Assembly: GCF_001468225.1 (NCBI RefSeq)
Contig: NZ_LNRU01000004.1
Location: 124,001-188,000 of the forward strand
Direction of reading: 5' to 3'
DNA: 64,000 nt
Source: Sphingopyxis sp. H053
GTDB lineage: Bacteria; Pseudomonadota; Alphaproteobacteria; Sphingomonadales; Sphingomonadaceae
The notes beneath the pieces are model-generated. The model saw only the letters and a program-made list of their open reading frames with translations. It was not told the DNA's origin and ran no database searches. Below, piece by piece: positions 9,169-17,794 of the stretch; the stretch's first letter is position 1; each line of letters opens with the position of its first letter. Made by a program: the position numbers and the translations under genes.

Positions 9169-9570
9169 TTATTCGCCCTTGACGCGCTTGTACGGCACAA
9201 ACTGGCCGAGCGATACGAAGCCGGCGTACATATGGCTGGTGCGGTCGCGCAGTTCGACGGCGTCGATGCTGCACAGCTGGCTGCCGATCGTCTTGGTGAC
9301 GAGGATATCGTCATCGTCGAGCGATTCGGCCCCGCCCTTCGGCCGGTTGACCCAATAGGTGCTGCCGACCTTGTAGACGATCGCGGTCTTCTCGATGATC
9401 TGAGAGCTGCGCGCGGTCGAGAGCGAGATGCAATCCTGCGGTTCGCCCGCGACGCGCCCTTCGAGCAGCTTGGCAAGCTGATCTTCGGGCGCAAGCTTTT
9501 CGCGTGCGGTGGCGGCGGGGGCTGCCGCGATGGCTGCGGCGGCAAGAAGCGCCGGGATGAGGTGACGCAT
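9169..9570 (-). CDS. Exported protein, DUF6491-like
   Basis: A 133-residue protein with a signal peptide (MRHLIPALLAAAAIAAAPAA). The mature part contains EDQLAKLLEGRVAGEPQDCI, YWVNRPKGGAESLDDDDILV and a C-terminal GFVSLGQFVPYKRV. It resembles small secreted proteins common in sphingomonads that I would place near DUF6491; this is from memory and uncertain. Two cysteines (in DCISL and QLCSID) could form a disulfide. The start at 9570 has AGGAG upstream. Confidence 0.65.
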   Translation of the reverse strand: MRHLIPALLAAAAIAAAPAATAREKLAPEDQLAKLLEGRVAGEPQDCISLSTARSSQIIEKTAIVYKVGSTYWVNRPKGGAESLDDDDILVTKTIGSQLCSIDAVELRDRTSHMYAGFVSLGQFVPYKRVKGE

Positions 9571-9650
9571 GGTTCGACTCCTGTCTTTCATACCCTACCC
9601 GGCGCCTTTTTGCGCCAACGTGCGTGAACAGGGGCTGACTCGCCGCCGTT

Positions 9651-10871
9651 TCAGCACGCCCCGTCGGGAAGCGGGATGCCCAGCGGACCTTTGCATTTCT
9701 TTTTCTTCGCGGGTTCGGCCGGGGTGCTGCCGCCCATATTCGATCCGCTCATCCCGCCGAAATCGGCACCGACCATCAGCATGGTATGCGAGCGGAAGCG
9801 CACCTTCGCGGTCCAGTCGATGTTCCACGCCGCATTGCCCGCGGGCTTGGGCGGATAGGAGAAATTGGCCTCGGGCCCAAAAGCGTTGAGGTTGCCGATC
9901 AGCATTTCGCCCGACGCTTTCTTGACCTCTGCGGGGATCTGGCAGCTCGTCTGCGTTGGCGGCATCACGATCTTCTTGGTGATCAGATTCGCGACGACCG
10001 ATGGCGGCAGCCAGTCCCACAGCCCGCCGCCGAATTCCTTCGACGCGCTGCTCGTCCACCAGACGATATCGCCCATGTCATTCTTGCCGCCGCCATTGCC
10101 CATGCCGCCGATCGTCCACGCGACATAGCCCGTAGCGTTCGGCACGCTGTTCCAGCGGACCATCACCGACTGGTCGCCCTGGATCGCGGTCGAGGCGCTG
10201 AGCCCCTGCATATAATCCTGCGCCAGCGTAAAGTTGATGTCGGGGCCGATATTGCTCGCGACGCGGTGCGCGCCGAGCAGCGATGAGCCCGATCCGGGCT
10301 GCTTGCCGCCCTTGTTGTTCGGCCAGTCGACATAGGAACGGCTATTCGCCTTGCTCACTTCGCGGATCACCGGGACCGCGCTGGAGAAGAGATTAGGCGG
10401 CATCTGGCCCGCGGCGACCTTGGCGAAATCGATCACCACCGGCTGGCCTGGCCCCGCCTTCGCGCCGCAGCCCCAATAGAGCAATAGACGGCCTTTCGGG
10501 CGTTCGAACGGGGTGGTTCCGGGCTCGTCCTTGCCCTCGATCGTCGTCAGCGGGACCGACTTGCCCATCTTCGCCTGCGGCAGGAAGAAATGGTCGCCCT
10601 TCGGTGGCGGCGCGGTGGCGGCATCATTCGAGCCGAGGCGGAGGAGGAGCTGGTGCGCGACCTTGCTCGACGGATCGCCGCCGAACATCATCCCCATCGC
10701 GCCGCCGAGGCCGCCCCTGCCGCCGCCCGCCATCGCGGCGAAGCCCGACATCGTCGCGACGTCCATTTCGTAACGCTCTTTGGGGCCGGTGGTTTTTTGC
10801 GCAGAGCCGGGAACGGCGGCGAGGACCGCGGCGACGGCGGCCACGGAAACGAAACGCAGATTCGAACGCAT
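9651..10871 (-). CDS. Large exported protein of unknown function
   Basis: A 406-residue protein with a signal peptide (MRSNLRFVSVAAVAAVLAAV to GSAQ). A glycine/methionine-rich stretch follows (GGGRGGLGGAMGMMFGG), then a large domain with LLLYWGCGAKAGPGQPVVID and two WT-containing segments, and a lysine-rich tail (EPAKKKKCKGP). The start at 10871 has GGGAGGG five bases upstream. I do not recognise the family. The Gly-Met-rich part could be a flexible or metal-binding linker, which is speculation. Confidence 0.7.
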   Translation of the reverse strand: MRSNLRFVSVAAVAAVLAAVPGSAQKTTGPKERYEMDVATMSGFAAMAGGGRGGLGGAMGMMFGGDPSSKVAHQLLLRLGSNDAATAPPPKGDHFFLPQAKMGKSVPLTTIEGKDEPGTTPFERPKGRLLLYWGCGAKAGPGQPVVIDFAKVAAGQMPPNLFSSAVPVIREVSKANSRSYVDWPNNKGGKQPGSGSSLLGAHRVASNIGPDINFTLAQDYMQGLSASTAIQGDQSVMVRWNSVPNATGYVAWTIGGMGNGGGKNDMGDIVWWTSSASKEFGGGLWDWLPPSVVANLITKKIVMPPTQTSCQIPAEVKKASGEMLIGNLNAFGPEANFSYPPKPAGNAAWNIDWTAKVRFRSHTMLMVGADFGGMSGSNMGGSTPAEPAKKKKCKGPLGIPLPDGAC

Positions 10872-11004
10872 ATTACCCTCCCTGTTGCAGGGGATCCCCC
10901 CACGGACGATGCGACCGATTCTTCTTCTGTTTGCGTAAGCTATATGCGCGGGAGGGCGGAACGCCAAGTGAGGGTGATCACAGGTTGTTTGCGATGCAAA
11001 TCTT

Positions 11005-11081
11005 CGTCACCCCGGACTTGATCCGGGGCCTGCCTTCCTTCGCGAAGAAAAGGCGGGTGCCGGGTCAAGCCCGGCATGACG
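11005..11081. repeat. REP-like intergenic palindrome
   Basis: Outer arms CGTCACCCCGGACTTGATCC and the region GGGTCAAGCCCGGCATGACG pair across a spacer at 11025-11060. It lies just past the tldD stop. Same type as the copies at 6819 and 9026. Confidence 0.65.
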
Positions 11082-11090
11082 GATATGGGA

Positions 11091-12533
11091 TCAGGCCGTG
11101 CCGCCCACCGTCAGCCCGTTGACCAGCAGGGTCGGCTGGCCGACGCCCGCGGGGACGCTCTGTCCGCCTTTGCCGCAGATGCCGATGCCTTCGTCGATCG
11201 CCATGTCGTTGCCGATGCCGGTGACTTTGGTGAGCACGCTCGGCCCGTCGCCGATCAAGGTCGCACCCTTGATCGAGTCCCCGAGCTTGCCGTTCTCGAT
11301 CTTGTACGCCTCGGTGCAGCTGAAGACGAACTTGCCCGACACGATGTCGACCTGTCCGCCGCCGAAGCTTTTCGCGAAAATGCCGTTCTTGACGCGCGAC
11401 AGAAGCTCGGCGGGATCGTCGTTGCCGCCGCGCATGAAGGTGTTGGTCATCCGCGGCATCGGCGCATGTGCAAAGCTTTCGCGGCGGCCGTTGCCGGTGG
11501 GCTCGACCCCCATCAGGCGCGCGTTGAGGCGGTCCTGCATATAGCCTTTGAGGATACCGTCTTCGATCAGCACCGTCTCGCCGGTCGGGGTGCCTTCGTC
11601 GTCGATCGAAAGCGAGCCGCGGCGGCCGCCGCCGACCGGGCTGTCCATCGCGCCGTCGTCGACGACGGTGACGCCGGGCGCGGCGACGCGTTCGCCGATG
11701 CGGCCCGAGAAGGCGCTCGTGCCCTTGCGGTTGAAATCGCCTTCGAGCCCGTGGCCGACGGCTTCGTGGAGCAGCACGCCGGGCCAGCCGGGGCCGAGGA
11801 GGACGGTAAATTCGCCCGCGGGGGCGTCGACCGCGCGCAGATTGACGAGCGCCTGCGCCAGCGCCTCGTCGATCGCGCGGTTCCACTGCGCGGGTTCGAA
11901 CAGATGGTCGTACATATAGCGACCGCCGAGGCCGAAATAACCGGTTTCGCGGCGGCCATTTTCCTCGACAACGATCGACACGTTGAGGCGGACGAGCGGG
12001 CGGATGTCGGTCGCGAGGAAGCCGTCGGCGCGGACGATCTCGACCACTGACCAGCTGCCCGCGAGCGCAACCGAGACCTGCACGATGCGGGGGTCACGTT
12101 CGCGCGCGGCGGCGTCGATTTCCTGGCAGAGCGCGACCTTCTTCGCGAAGGGGATGAGGTCGAGCGGGTTCGCCTCGTCATAGAGATGGCGGTTGGTGCG
12201 CGGCGGCGGCGCGGCGTGCGCCTGATTCGACGGATCGAGCAGCGCGAGCGTTTCGGCGGCGCGGCGGATCGCGCCGGCGCTGATGTCGCTGGCGTGCGCA
12301 AAGCCTGTCATCTCGCCCGACACAGCGCGCAGGCCAAAACCGGCGTCGGTCGAATAGTCCGCGGTCTTGAGCCGGCCGTCGTCGAAGCCGAAGCTCTCGG
12401 TCGCGCGATATTGCAGGTACAGCTCGCCGTCGTCGGCCTTGGCGAGCGCTTCGCGCGCGAGCGCCTGCGCCAGATCGGGGTCGAGCGCGTCGGCGCGATA
12501 GAGGAAGCGGCGGGGATCGGTCGGGCTTGTCAT
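11091..12533 (-). CDS. tldD: Metalloprotease TldD
   Basis: A 480-residue zinc metalloprotease subunit. With TldE/PmbA it forms a heterodimer that degrades unfolded peptides and trims some modified peptides and microcins. Visible motifs are ESFGFDDGRLKTADYSTDAG (N-terminal domain) and the HExxxH zinc site in LLHEAVGHGLEGDFNRKG, followed by SIDDEGTPTGETVLIEDG. Length is normal for TldD. The partner gene is not in the window. Lasso peptide genes lie 37 kb away, but I see no link. Confidence 0.95.
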   Translation of the reverse strand: MTSPTDPRRFLYRADALDPDLAQALAREALAKADDGELYLQYRATESFGFDDGRLKTADYSTDAGFGLRAVSGEMTGFAHASDISAGAIRRAAETLALLDPSNQAHAAPPPRTNRHLYDEANPLDLIPFAKKVALCQEIDAAARERDPRIVQVSVALAGSWSVVEIVRADGFLATDIRPLVRLNVSIVVEENGRRETGYFGLGGRYMYDHLFEPAQWNRAIDEALAQALVNLRAVDAPAGEFTVLLGPGWPGVLLHEAVGHGLEGDFNRKGTSAFSGRIGERVAAPGVTVVDDGAMDSPVGGGRRGSLSIDDEGTPTGETVLIEDGILKGYMQDRLNARLMGVEPTGNGRRESFAHAPMPRMTNTFMRGGNDDPAELLSRVKNGIFAKSFGGGQVDIVSGKFVFSCTEAYKIENGKLGDSIKGATLIGDGPSVLTKVTGIGNDMAIDEGIGICGKGGQSVPAGVGQPTLLVNGLTVGGTA

Positions 12534-12575
12534 AGGAGCGATATAGGGGCGGCCCCCGCCGACCGCAAAGATTCG

Positions 12576-13154
12576 TCAGAGATAATTGACGGTGAGCGTG
12601 AAGGTGCCGCTGTAATCGCCCTCGGGCTGGTTCGCGGGAACGGTGAGCGTGCCGCCGATATAATAGCTCTGGACCCCGCTCGGCAGCAACGTCCCGCCGA
12701 GCAGCGCGATGCCGCCGCCGCTGGTGCTCGCGGCGCGCACAAGGCTCGCGGTCATCGGCGCCGCACCGCCGCCGGCGCGGGTGAGCGTGACCGAGGTACT
12801 GCCCGATACGGTGATCAGCAATATGCCGCCGGTGCCCTGGAACACCGCGCGCTGCGCCGCCGATCCGACCGGGGTGACGCCGCCGCCGGTCGTGCGCGCG
12901 TTGGTGACGGGGCTGATCGTGACGGTGCCGCCGGTCGCGCCGCTGATCAGCGTGCCGAAATCGAGATCGTCGGTCTTGATCAGCGTGTTCGGGCGGACGA
13001 CCGCCGCGTTGGCGGTGCCGGGCATGTCGGCGGCATAGGCTGGTCCGCATAGTGCCGCGCTCGCCATTGCCACAGCGAGGGTCAGGGCGCGAGTAGCCCC
13101 CCGACTATGTCTGGTCCCCTGAATCCCCACAGATTCTGCTCCTGTCTGGCACAT
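12576..13154 (-). CDS. DUF4402 domain protein, exported
   Basis: A 192-residue protein: a basic N-terminus, a signal peptide (ALTLAVAMASAALCGPAYAA), then a single DUF4402 beta-sandwich with LIKTDDLDFGTLISGATGG near the start and GDYSGTFTLTVNYL at the end. These two blocks are the family's hallmarks. Such proteins are thought to be surface or pilus-related; the role is not established. A paralogue lies at 13730-14257. The exact start among several in-frame options is uncertain. Confidence 0.8.
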   Translation of the reverse strand: MCQTGAESVGIQGTRHSRGATRALTLAVAMASAALCGPAYAADMPGTANAAVVRPNTLIKTDDLDFGTLISGATGGTVTISPVTNARTTGGGVTPVGSAAQRAVFQGTGGILLITVSGSTSVTLTRAGGGAAPMTASLVRAASTSGGGIALLGGTLLPSGVQSYYIGGTLTVPANQPEGDYSGTFTLTVNYL

Positions 13155-13251
13155 CCTATGCCAGCGGGACCTTCATCACTGATGCATGGGGTTGGTGAAT
13201 CGGCCGTTTACTTCCGGCCCGGGAATCACGCGTTGTCGGCAACGCCGACGT

Positions 13252-13449
13252 TCAGCCTTTGTCGGCGATCCCGCCGATGAGAATGAAGCGGCGGTCGCAA
13301 TAGCCGCAGTCGGCGAAACCCTCGTCGGTGTCGATTTCGAGCCACACGCGCGGGTGGCCGAGCGCCGCATCGGCGAGGCCATCGCCGGTGCCGTCGCAGG
13401 CGATGCGGGTCTTGGGCGTGCGGATGGTTTCGGGTGCGGGCTGGGTCAT
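13252..13449 (-). CDS. Small zinc-finger protein (CHCC-type, NDUFS6-like)
   Basis: A 65-residue protein starting MTQPAPETIRTPKTRIACDG. Zinc ligands are visible as C18, H32 (LGHPRVWLEID) and a CGYCDRRF pair. This layout matches the CHCC zinc-finger domain of the mitochondrial complex I subunit NDUFS6 and its free-standing alphaproteobacterial homologues. It lies alone between the two DUF4402 genes on the same strand. Confidence 0.85.
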   Translation of the reverse strand: MTQPAPETIRTPKTRIACDGTGDGLADAALGHPRVWLEIDTDEGFADCGYCDRRFILIGGIADKG

Positions 13450-13502
13450 CGACCGCGCCCATAGCAAGCAGGACGGGCGCCCGCAATCGGGTCTGCGCAT
13501 CT

Positions 13503-13643
13503 TGATCCTCCCTGTCGCGAAGCGATGGGGAGGGGGACCGTCCGCGAAGCGGATGGTGGAGGGGCCGAGACGTCGCGTCCTTAGCCCCTCCGTCAGCGGC
13601 TGCGCCGCTGCCACCTCCCCACCGCTGCGCGGCAGGGAGGATC
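13503..13643. repeat. Large GC-rich palindromic repeat
   Basis: A compound inverted repeat: TCCTCCCTGTCGCGAAGCG at 13503 faces GCTGCGCGGCAGGGAGGATC near 13643. Smaller nested palindromes (GTCCGCGAAGCGGAT, AGCGGCTGCGCCGCT) lie inside. It looks like a second, longer family of intergenic repeats, distinct from the CGTC...GACG type. Confidence 0.6.
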
Positions 13644-13729
13644 TTTGGGTGGGGCTTTGACGGCACCGGTGCAGGCACCCTTTCGGGTGCAAGTGGTCCC
13701 CCGATGCCGTCTTCCCCCCACAGGAAGGC

Positions 13730-14257
13730 CTAAAGATAGTTTAAGGTGATCGTGAACGTACCGCTGTAATCGCCGGGTGCCTGGTTAGCGCCGACTTCGA
13801 GCGTGCCGCCGACGGGGAAATTATAGTTGCCGAGCGGCGAGGTGATGCGGAAGCGCGTCGGGGTCGTCGACAGGATCGCGGTCGGCGTGCTGCCGATCTC
13901 GAAATTGCGGACGCGCATCCGGACGCCCGGCCCAGTGATCCAGATAGCGTTCGATCCGAGCGAGATATTGACCTGGCGGTTGAAGCTGCCGAGCCCCGCG
14001 AAGCGCGCGGGCTCGCCGCCATTGCCCGCGAGCGTGACGCCGCCGGTGCGGCTGCGCGATCCGTCGGGCTCGATTGTCACCGTCCCCGCGGTCGCCGACG
14101 GAATGATATCGCCGAAGTCGAGATCGTTGACCTTGAAGAAGGAAAGCGGGCGAAGCACGATGGCTTCGGCTTCGCCTTGCGCGCTGCCCTGCGCCAGCGC
14201 CGGCGAAGCGGCGGCGGGCGCGATCAGGAGCGCAAATATGGCTAGGCCGCGCTGCAT
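13730..14257 (-). CDS. DUF4402 domain protein, exported
   Basis: A 175-residue paralogue of the protein at 12576-13154. It has a signal peptide (MQRGLAIFALLIAPAAASPA), then FFKVNDLDFGDIIPSATAG and a C-terminal PGDYSGTFTITLNYL, nearly the same end as its paralogue. Both genes have a short shared block, GGGGACCAG, upstream of their starts, which hints at common control. The pair may be a duplicated surface protein. Confidence 0.8.
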   Translation of the reverse strand: MQRGLAIFALLIAPAAASPALAQGSAQGEAEAIVLRPLSFFKVNDLDFGDIIPSATAGTVTIEPDGSRSRTGGVTLAGNGGEPARFAGLGSFNRQVNISLGSNAIWITGPGVRMRVRNFEIGSTPTAILSTTPTRFRITSPLGNYNFPVGGTLEVGANQAPGDYSGTFTITLNYL

Positions 14258-14392
14258 TGGCAGCGGGCAAAAGATGTGACTGGTCCCCACATCCGCAGTC
14301 CTAGCGGCGAGTTTCCAATTTAGCGTTAACGCGGGGCTGACGAAAAATTAGCAGGCTTTCGCACGCCGAAGCGCGCCGCTATGGAGGCGGCC

Positions 14393-15313
14393 ATGAGTGA
14401 AGCCGCCATCCGCATCGACGCCGTCTCCAAACTTTATGCCGGCGGCAAGCAGGCGCTCGACAATGTCAGTTTCGACGTGCCGCGCGGCCAGATCTTCGGG
14501 CTGCTCGGGCCGAACGGCGCGGGCAAGTCAACGCTGATCAACATCCTCGCGGGGCTTGTCAACAAGACGGCCGGGCATGCGAGCATCTGGGGCTTCGACA
14601 TCGACGCCGATCCGCGCAACGCCAAATATTCGATCGGCATCGTGCCGCAGGAGATCGTCTTCGACCCCTTTTTCACGCCGTACGAGACGCTCGAGAATCA
14701 GGCGGGGTTGTACGGAGTGCCGAAGGCGAAGCGCATTTCGGACGAACTGCTCGCCGCGGTGCATCTTTCGGACAAGCGCGACGCCTATGCGCGCACGCTG
14801 TCAGGGGGGATGAAGCGGCGGTTGCTCGTGGCAAAAGCAATGGTCCATTCGCCGCCGATCATCGTGCTCGACGAGCCGACCGCGGGGGTCGATATCGAAC
14901 TCCGCCAGCAGCTGTGGGACTATGTCCAGCGGCTCAACGATCGTGGTGTCACCGTGGTGCTGACGACGCATTATCTCGAAGAGGCCGAGGAGCTGTGCGA
15001 CCGCATCGCGATCATCAACCATGGCAAGCTGATCGCGAACAAGCCGACGCGCGAGCTGGTCGACATGGCGCGCGAGAAGATCGTTGTCGTCACGCTCGAC
15101 GCCGACGTCGCTGAACTGCCGGCGCACCCCGCGTTCGACAAGGTCGAGCGCGAGGGCGAGCGCGGGCTCGCGATCAGCTATAACAAGGACCGGATGAACG
15201 CGGGCGAGGTGCTCGCCGCGGTCAATGCGATGGGGCACGGCATCGTCGACGTCTCGACGCGCGAGGCCGATCTGGAAGATGTGTTCCTGAATCTGACGCG
15301 CAGCGCCGTCTGA
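14393..15313 (+). CDS. ABC transporter ATP-binding protein (ABC-2 exporter type)
   Basis: A 306-residue nucleotide-binding subunit. Walker A is GLLGPNGAGKSTLI, the signature is TLSGGMKRRLLVAKAM, Walker B is IIVLDEPTAGVD, and the switch is VLTTHYLEEAEELCD. The extra C-terminal domain (about residues 225-306) is typical of ABC-2 drug or polysaccharide exporters. The start at 14393 has GGAGG at a good distance; the in-frame ATG at 14381 overlaps that site. No permease gene is next to it, so the partner must be elsewhere. Confidence 0.92.
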   Translation: MSEAAIRIDAVSKLYAGGKQALDNVSFDVPRGQIFGLLGPNGAGKSTLINILAGLVNKTAGHASIWGFDIDADPRNAKYSIGIVPQEIVFDPFFTPYETLENQAGLYGVPKAKRISDELLAAVHLSDKRDAYARTLSGGMKRRLLVAKAMVHSPPIIVLDEPTAGVDIELRQQLWDYVQRLNDRGVTVVLTTHYLEEAEELCDRIAIINHGKLIANKPTRELVDMAREKIVVVTLDADVAELPAHPAFDKVEREGERGLAISYNKDRMNAGEVLAAVNAMGHGIVDVSTREADLEDVFLNLTRSAV

Positions 15314-15316
15314 GCG

Positions 15317-16141
15317 TCAGCGCCGCGTCAGGCGCGCGGCGACCCCGAAATGATCCGACGGATATTCGCCGTCCACCGGCGTGTCGCCGATGACACGCGC
15401 GCCGGTGACGGCGAACGCCGCCGCGTCGGCGAAGATATGGTCGATCACGCGCGGCGCGTGACCGCGCGCGGGATTGAGCGTCGTTTCCGCCGCGCCCTGC
15501 GGCAACGCCGAGACGAAGCGCGGCCTCCCCATCGCGCTGAGGCCGGGGTCGCCCTGCGGCGCGTTGAAGTCGCCCATCACGACAAGCGGGACGCCGTCGC
15601 GGGGTAGCCAGGCGAGCAGGTCGGCAAGCTGCTCCGCGCGCACCGCTGCGGCTTCGGGTTGCCATGCGAGATGCGTCGCGACGATGTCGACCGGCCCGCT
15701 TGCGGTCTGGACGCGCACGCGGATCGCGGTGCGATAATCCGACAGCGGCGCAAGCTTGCGGCGCGCGACCTCGATTACCGGCAGGCGCGTCAGGATTGCA
15801 TTGCCATAGCGTTTGGGCGAACCCTCGGGCTCGGGCGCGACGAAGTGGACTTGCGCATAGCCAAGGTCGCGGGCGATCGTGGCGGCCTGATTCGGCAGTC
15901 CTTTTTTCGCGTCCTCGAGCACTTCCTGCAACGCGATGACGTCCGCGTCCGCTTCGCGCAGCGCCGCCACGAGCAACGCGCGCCGCGCCGGCCAATGCCC
16001 CCCCGCGTCGTGCCAGATATTGAAGGTCGCGACGCCGAGGTCGCCGGCAGAACCTGCCCCGACGCGATGCGCGCAGGCCGCAAGCGACAGTGTCGCCATC
16101 GCGGCCAGCAGCGCGCGCCGGTTAAGTTCCGCTTTGAGCAT
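15317..16141 (-). CDS. Endonuclease/exonuclease/phosphatase family lipoprotein
   Basis: A 274-residue EEP-fold protein with a lipoprotein or Tat-like leader: NRRALLAAMATLSLAACAHR, where SLAAC is a lipobox. EEP motifs follow: VATFNIWHD, DVIALQEVLED, VATHLAWQPE, VVMGDFNAP (catalytic Asp-x-Asn), and YPSDHFGVAARL. It would act in the periplasm on phosphodiesters or sphingomyelin-like lipids; the substrate is unknown. It is divergent from nadB. Confidence 0.85.
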   Translation of the reverse strand: MLKAELNRRALLAAMATLSLAACAHRVGAGSAGDLGVATFNIWHDAGGHWPARRALLVAALREADADVIALQEVLEDAKKGLPNQAATIARDLGYAQVHFVAPEPEGSPKRYGNAILTRLPVIEVARRKLAPLSDYRTAIRVRVQTASGPVDIVATHLAWQPEAAAVRAEQLADLLAWLPRDGVPLVVMGDFNAPQGDPGLSAMGRPRFVSALPQGAAETTLNPARGHAPRVIDHIFADAAAFAVTGARVIGDTPVDGEYPSDHFGVAARLTRR

Positions 16142-16213
16142 GTCGATAAATTCCCTTGGTCGGCGTCTTCGATCCCCCTGTCATGCGGCGCCTTGCTGTG
16201 CAACAGAGGCGCC

Positions 16214-17791
16214 ATGAGTGAATACGACGTCATTATCGTGGGCTCGGGTGCGGCGGGGCTGACCGCCGCCATCGCGCTCGCCGACCATTGCAAGGTGCTC
16301 GTGCTCGCGAAAGGCGAGCTCACGGGCGGGTCGACCGCATGGGCGCAGGGCGGGATCGCCGCGGTGCTCGACGCGGGCGACACATTCGAAAACCATATCG
16401 ACGATACGATGATCGCTGGCGGCGGATTGAACCGCCGCGAGACGGTCGAGTTCGTCGTCGAGAATGCCCCGCACGCGATCGAGCGGCTCGTCGAAATGGG
16501 GGTGCCGTTCAACAAGGACGCCGAGGCGCTGCACCTGACGCGCGAGGGCGGGCATTCGCATCGCCGCATCGTCCATGTCGACGATGCGACGGGCTGGGCG
16601 GTGCAGGCGGCGCTGCTCAAGACCGCCGAGGCGCATCCGAACATCACCTTGCTGCCGGGGCAGGCGTGCATCGACCTGATCAGCGGAAAACATGAGCTGC
16701 GTTATTCGGGCTCGGGCCGGGTCTGGGGCGTCTATGCGCTCGATGAAAAGACCGGCAAGGTCCACGCGCATGTCGGTCGCGCGACGATCCTCGCGAGCGG
16801 CGGGGCGGGCCGCGTCTATCAATTCTCGACCGCGCCGCGCGGCGCGACGGGCGACGGCATCGCGATGGCGTGGCGCGCGGGCGCGCGCGTCTCGAACATG
16901 GAAATGATGCAGTTCCACCCGACCTGCCTCTATAATCTCGACGTCAAGAATTTCCTGATCACCGAGGCGGTGCGCGGTGAGGGCGGAATCCTCAAGCATC
17001 CGGTCACCGGCCACCGCTATATGCCCGATTACGATGTGCGCGCCGAACTCGCGCCGCGCGACGTCGTCGCGCGTGCGAACGACGACCAGATCAAGCGCTC
17101 GGGGCTCGATTATGTCCACCTCGACATCAGCCATCAGGACCCCGATTTCGTCGCCGGGCATTTCCCGAACATCTATGAAAAGCTGCTGACGCTGGGCATC
17201 GACATGACGAAGCAGCCGATCCCGGTGGTGCCCGCGCAGCATTATACGTGCGGCGGGGTGCTGATCGACCTCGACGGACGCACCGACCTGCCGGGGCTTT
17301 ATGCGGCGGGCGAGTGCACCGAGAGCGGGCTGCACGGCGCCAATCGTCTCGCGTCGAACTCGCTGCTCGAATGTTTCGTGTTCGGCGAGGCGGCGGCGAA
17401 GCATATCATCGAGAGCTGGGACCAGCTCGACACGCCGCCCGCGATCCGGCCATGGGACGCGAGCCGCGTCACCGACTCGGACGAAGAGGTGGTGATCAAG
17501 CAGAACTGGACCGAAATCCGCCGCTTCATGTGGAATTATGTCGGCATCGTGCGCACGACCAAAAGGCTGGAGCGCGCGCGGCACCGCATCGACATGATGA
17601 CGCACGAGGTCGAGGATTATTACGGCCATTTCCGCGTCACCACCGACCTGATCGAGCTCAGAAACCTGCTGCAATGCGCCGAGCTGATCGTGCGCAGCGC
17701 GCTTCACCGCAAGGAAAGCCGCGGGTTGCATTACACGCTCGATTACCCCGATCTGCTGCCGCAGGCGGTCGATACGGTGCTGGTGCCGTGA
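16214..17791 (+). CDS. nadB: L-aspartate oxidase
   Basis: A 525-residue flavoprotein that oxidises L-aspartate to iminoaspartate, the first step of NAD synthesis. It has the FAD-binding VIIVGSGAAGLTAA, the active-site GGSTAWAQGGIAAV, the loop MEMMQFHPTCLY, and the C-terminal GLHGANRLASNSLLE (FAD). The C-terminal helical domain contains MWNYVGIVRTTKRLE. The start at 16214 (MSEYDVII) is the normal one; the longer frame runs back through the antisense gene. nadA and nadC are not adjacent. Confidence 0.95.
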   Translation: MSEYDVIIVGSGAAGLTAAIALADHCKVLVLAKGELTGGSTAWAQGGIAAVLDAGDTFENHIDDTMIAGGGLNRRETVEFVVENAPHAIERLVEMGVPFNKDAEALHLTREGGHSHRRIVHVDDATGWAVQAALLKTAEAHPNITLLPGQACIDLISGKHELRYSGSGRVWGVYALDEKTGKVHAHVGRATILASGGAGRVYQFSTAPRGATGDGIAMAWRAGARVSNMEMMQFHPTCLYNLDVKNFLITEAVRGEGGILKHPVTGHRYMPDYDVRAELAPRDVVARANDDQIKRSGLDYVHLDISHQDPDFVAGHFPNIYEKLLTLGIDMTKQPIPVVPAQHYTCGGVLIDLDGRTDLPGLYAAGECTESGLHGANRLASNSLLECFVFGEAAAKHIIESWDQLDTPPAIRPWDASRVTDSDEEVVIKQNWTEIRRFMWNYVGIVRTTKRLERARHRIDMMTHEVEDYYGHFRVTTDLIELRNLLQCAELIVRSALHRKESRGLHYTLDYPDLLPQAVDTVLVP

Positions 17792-17794
17792 TCG

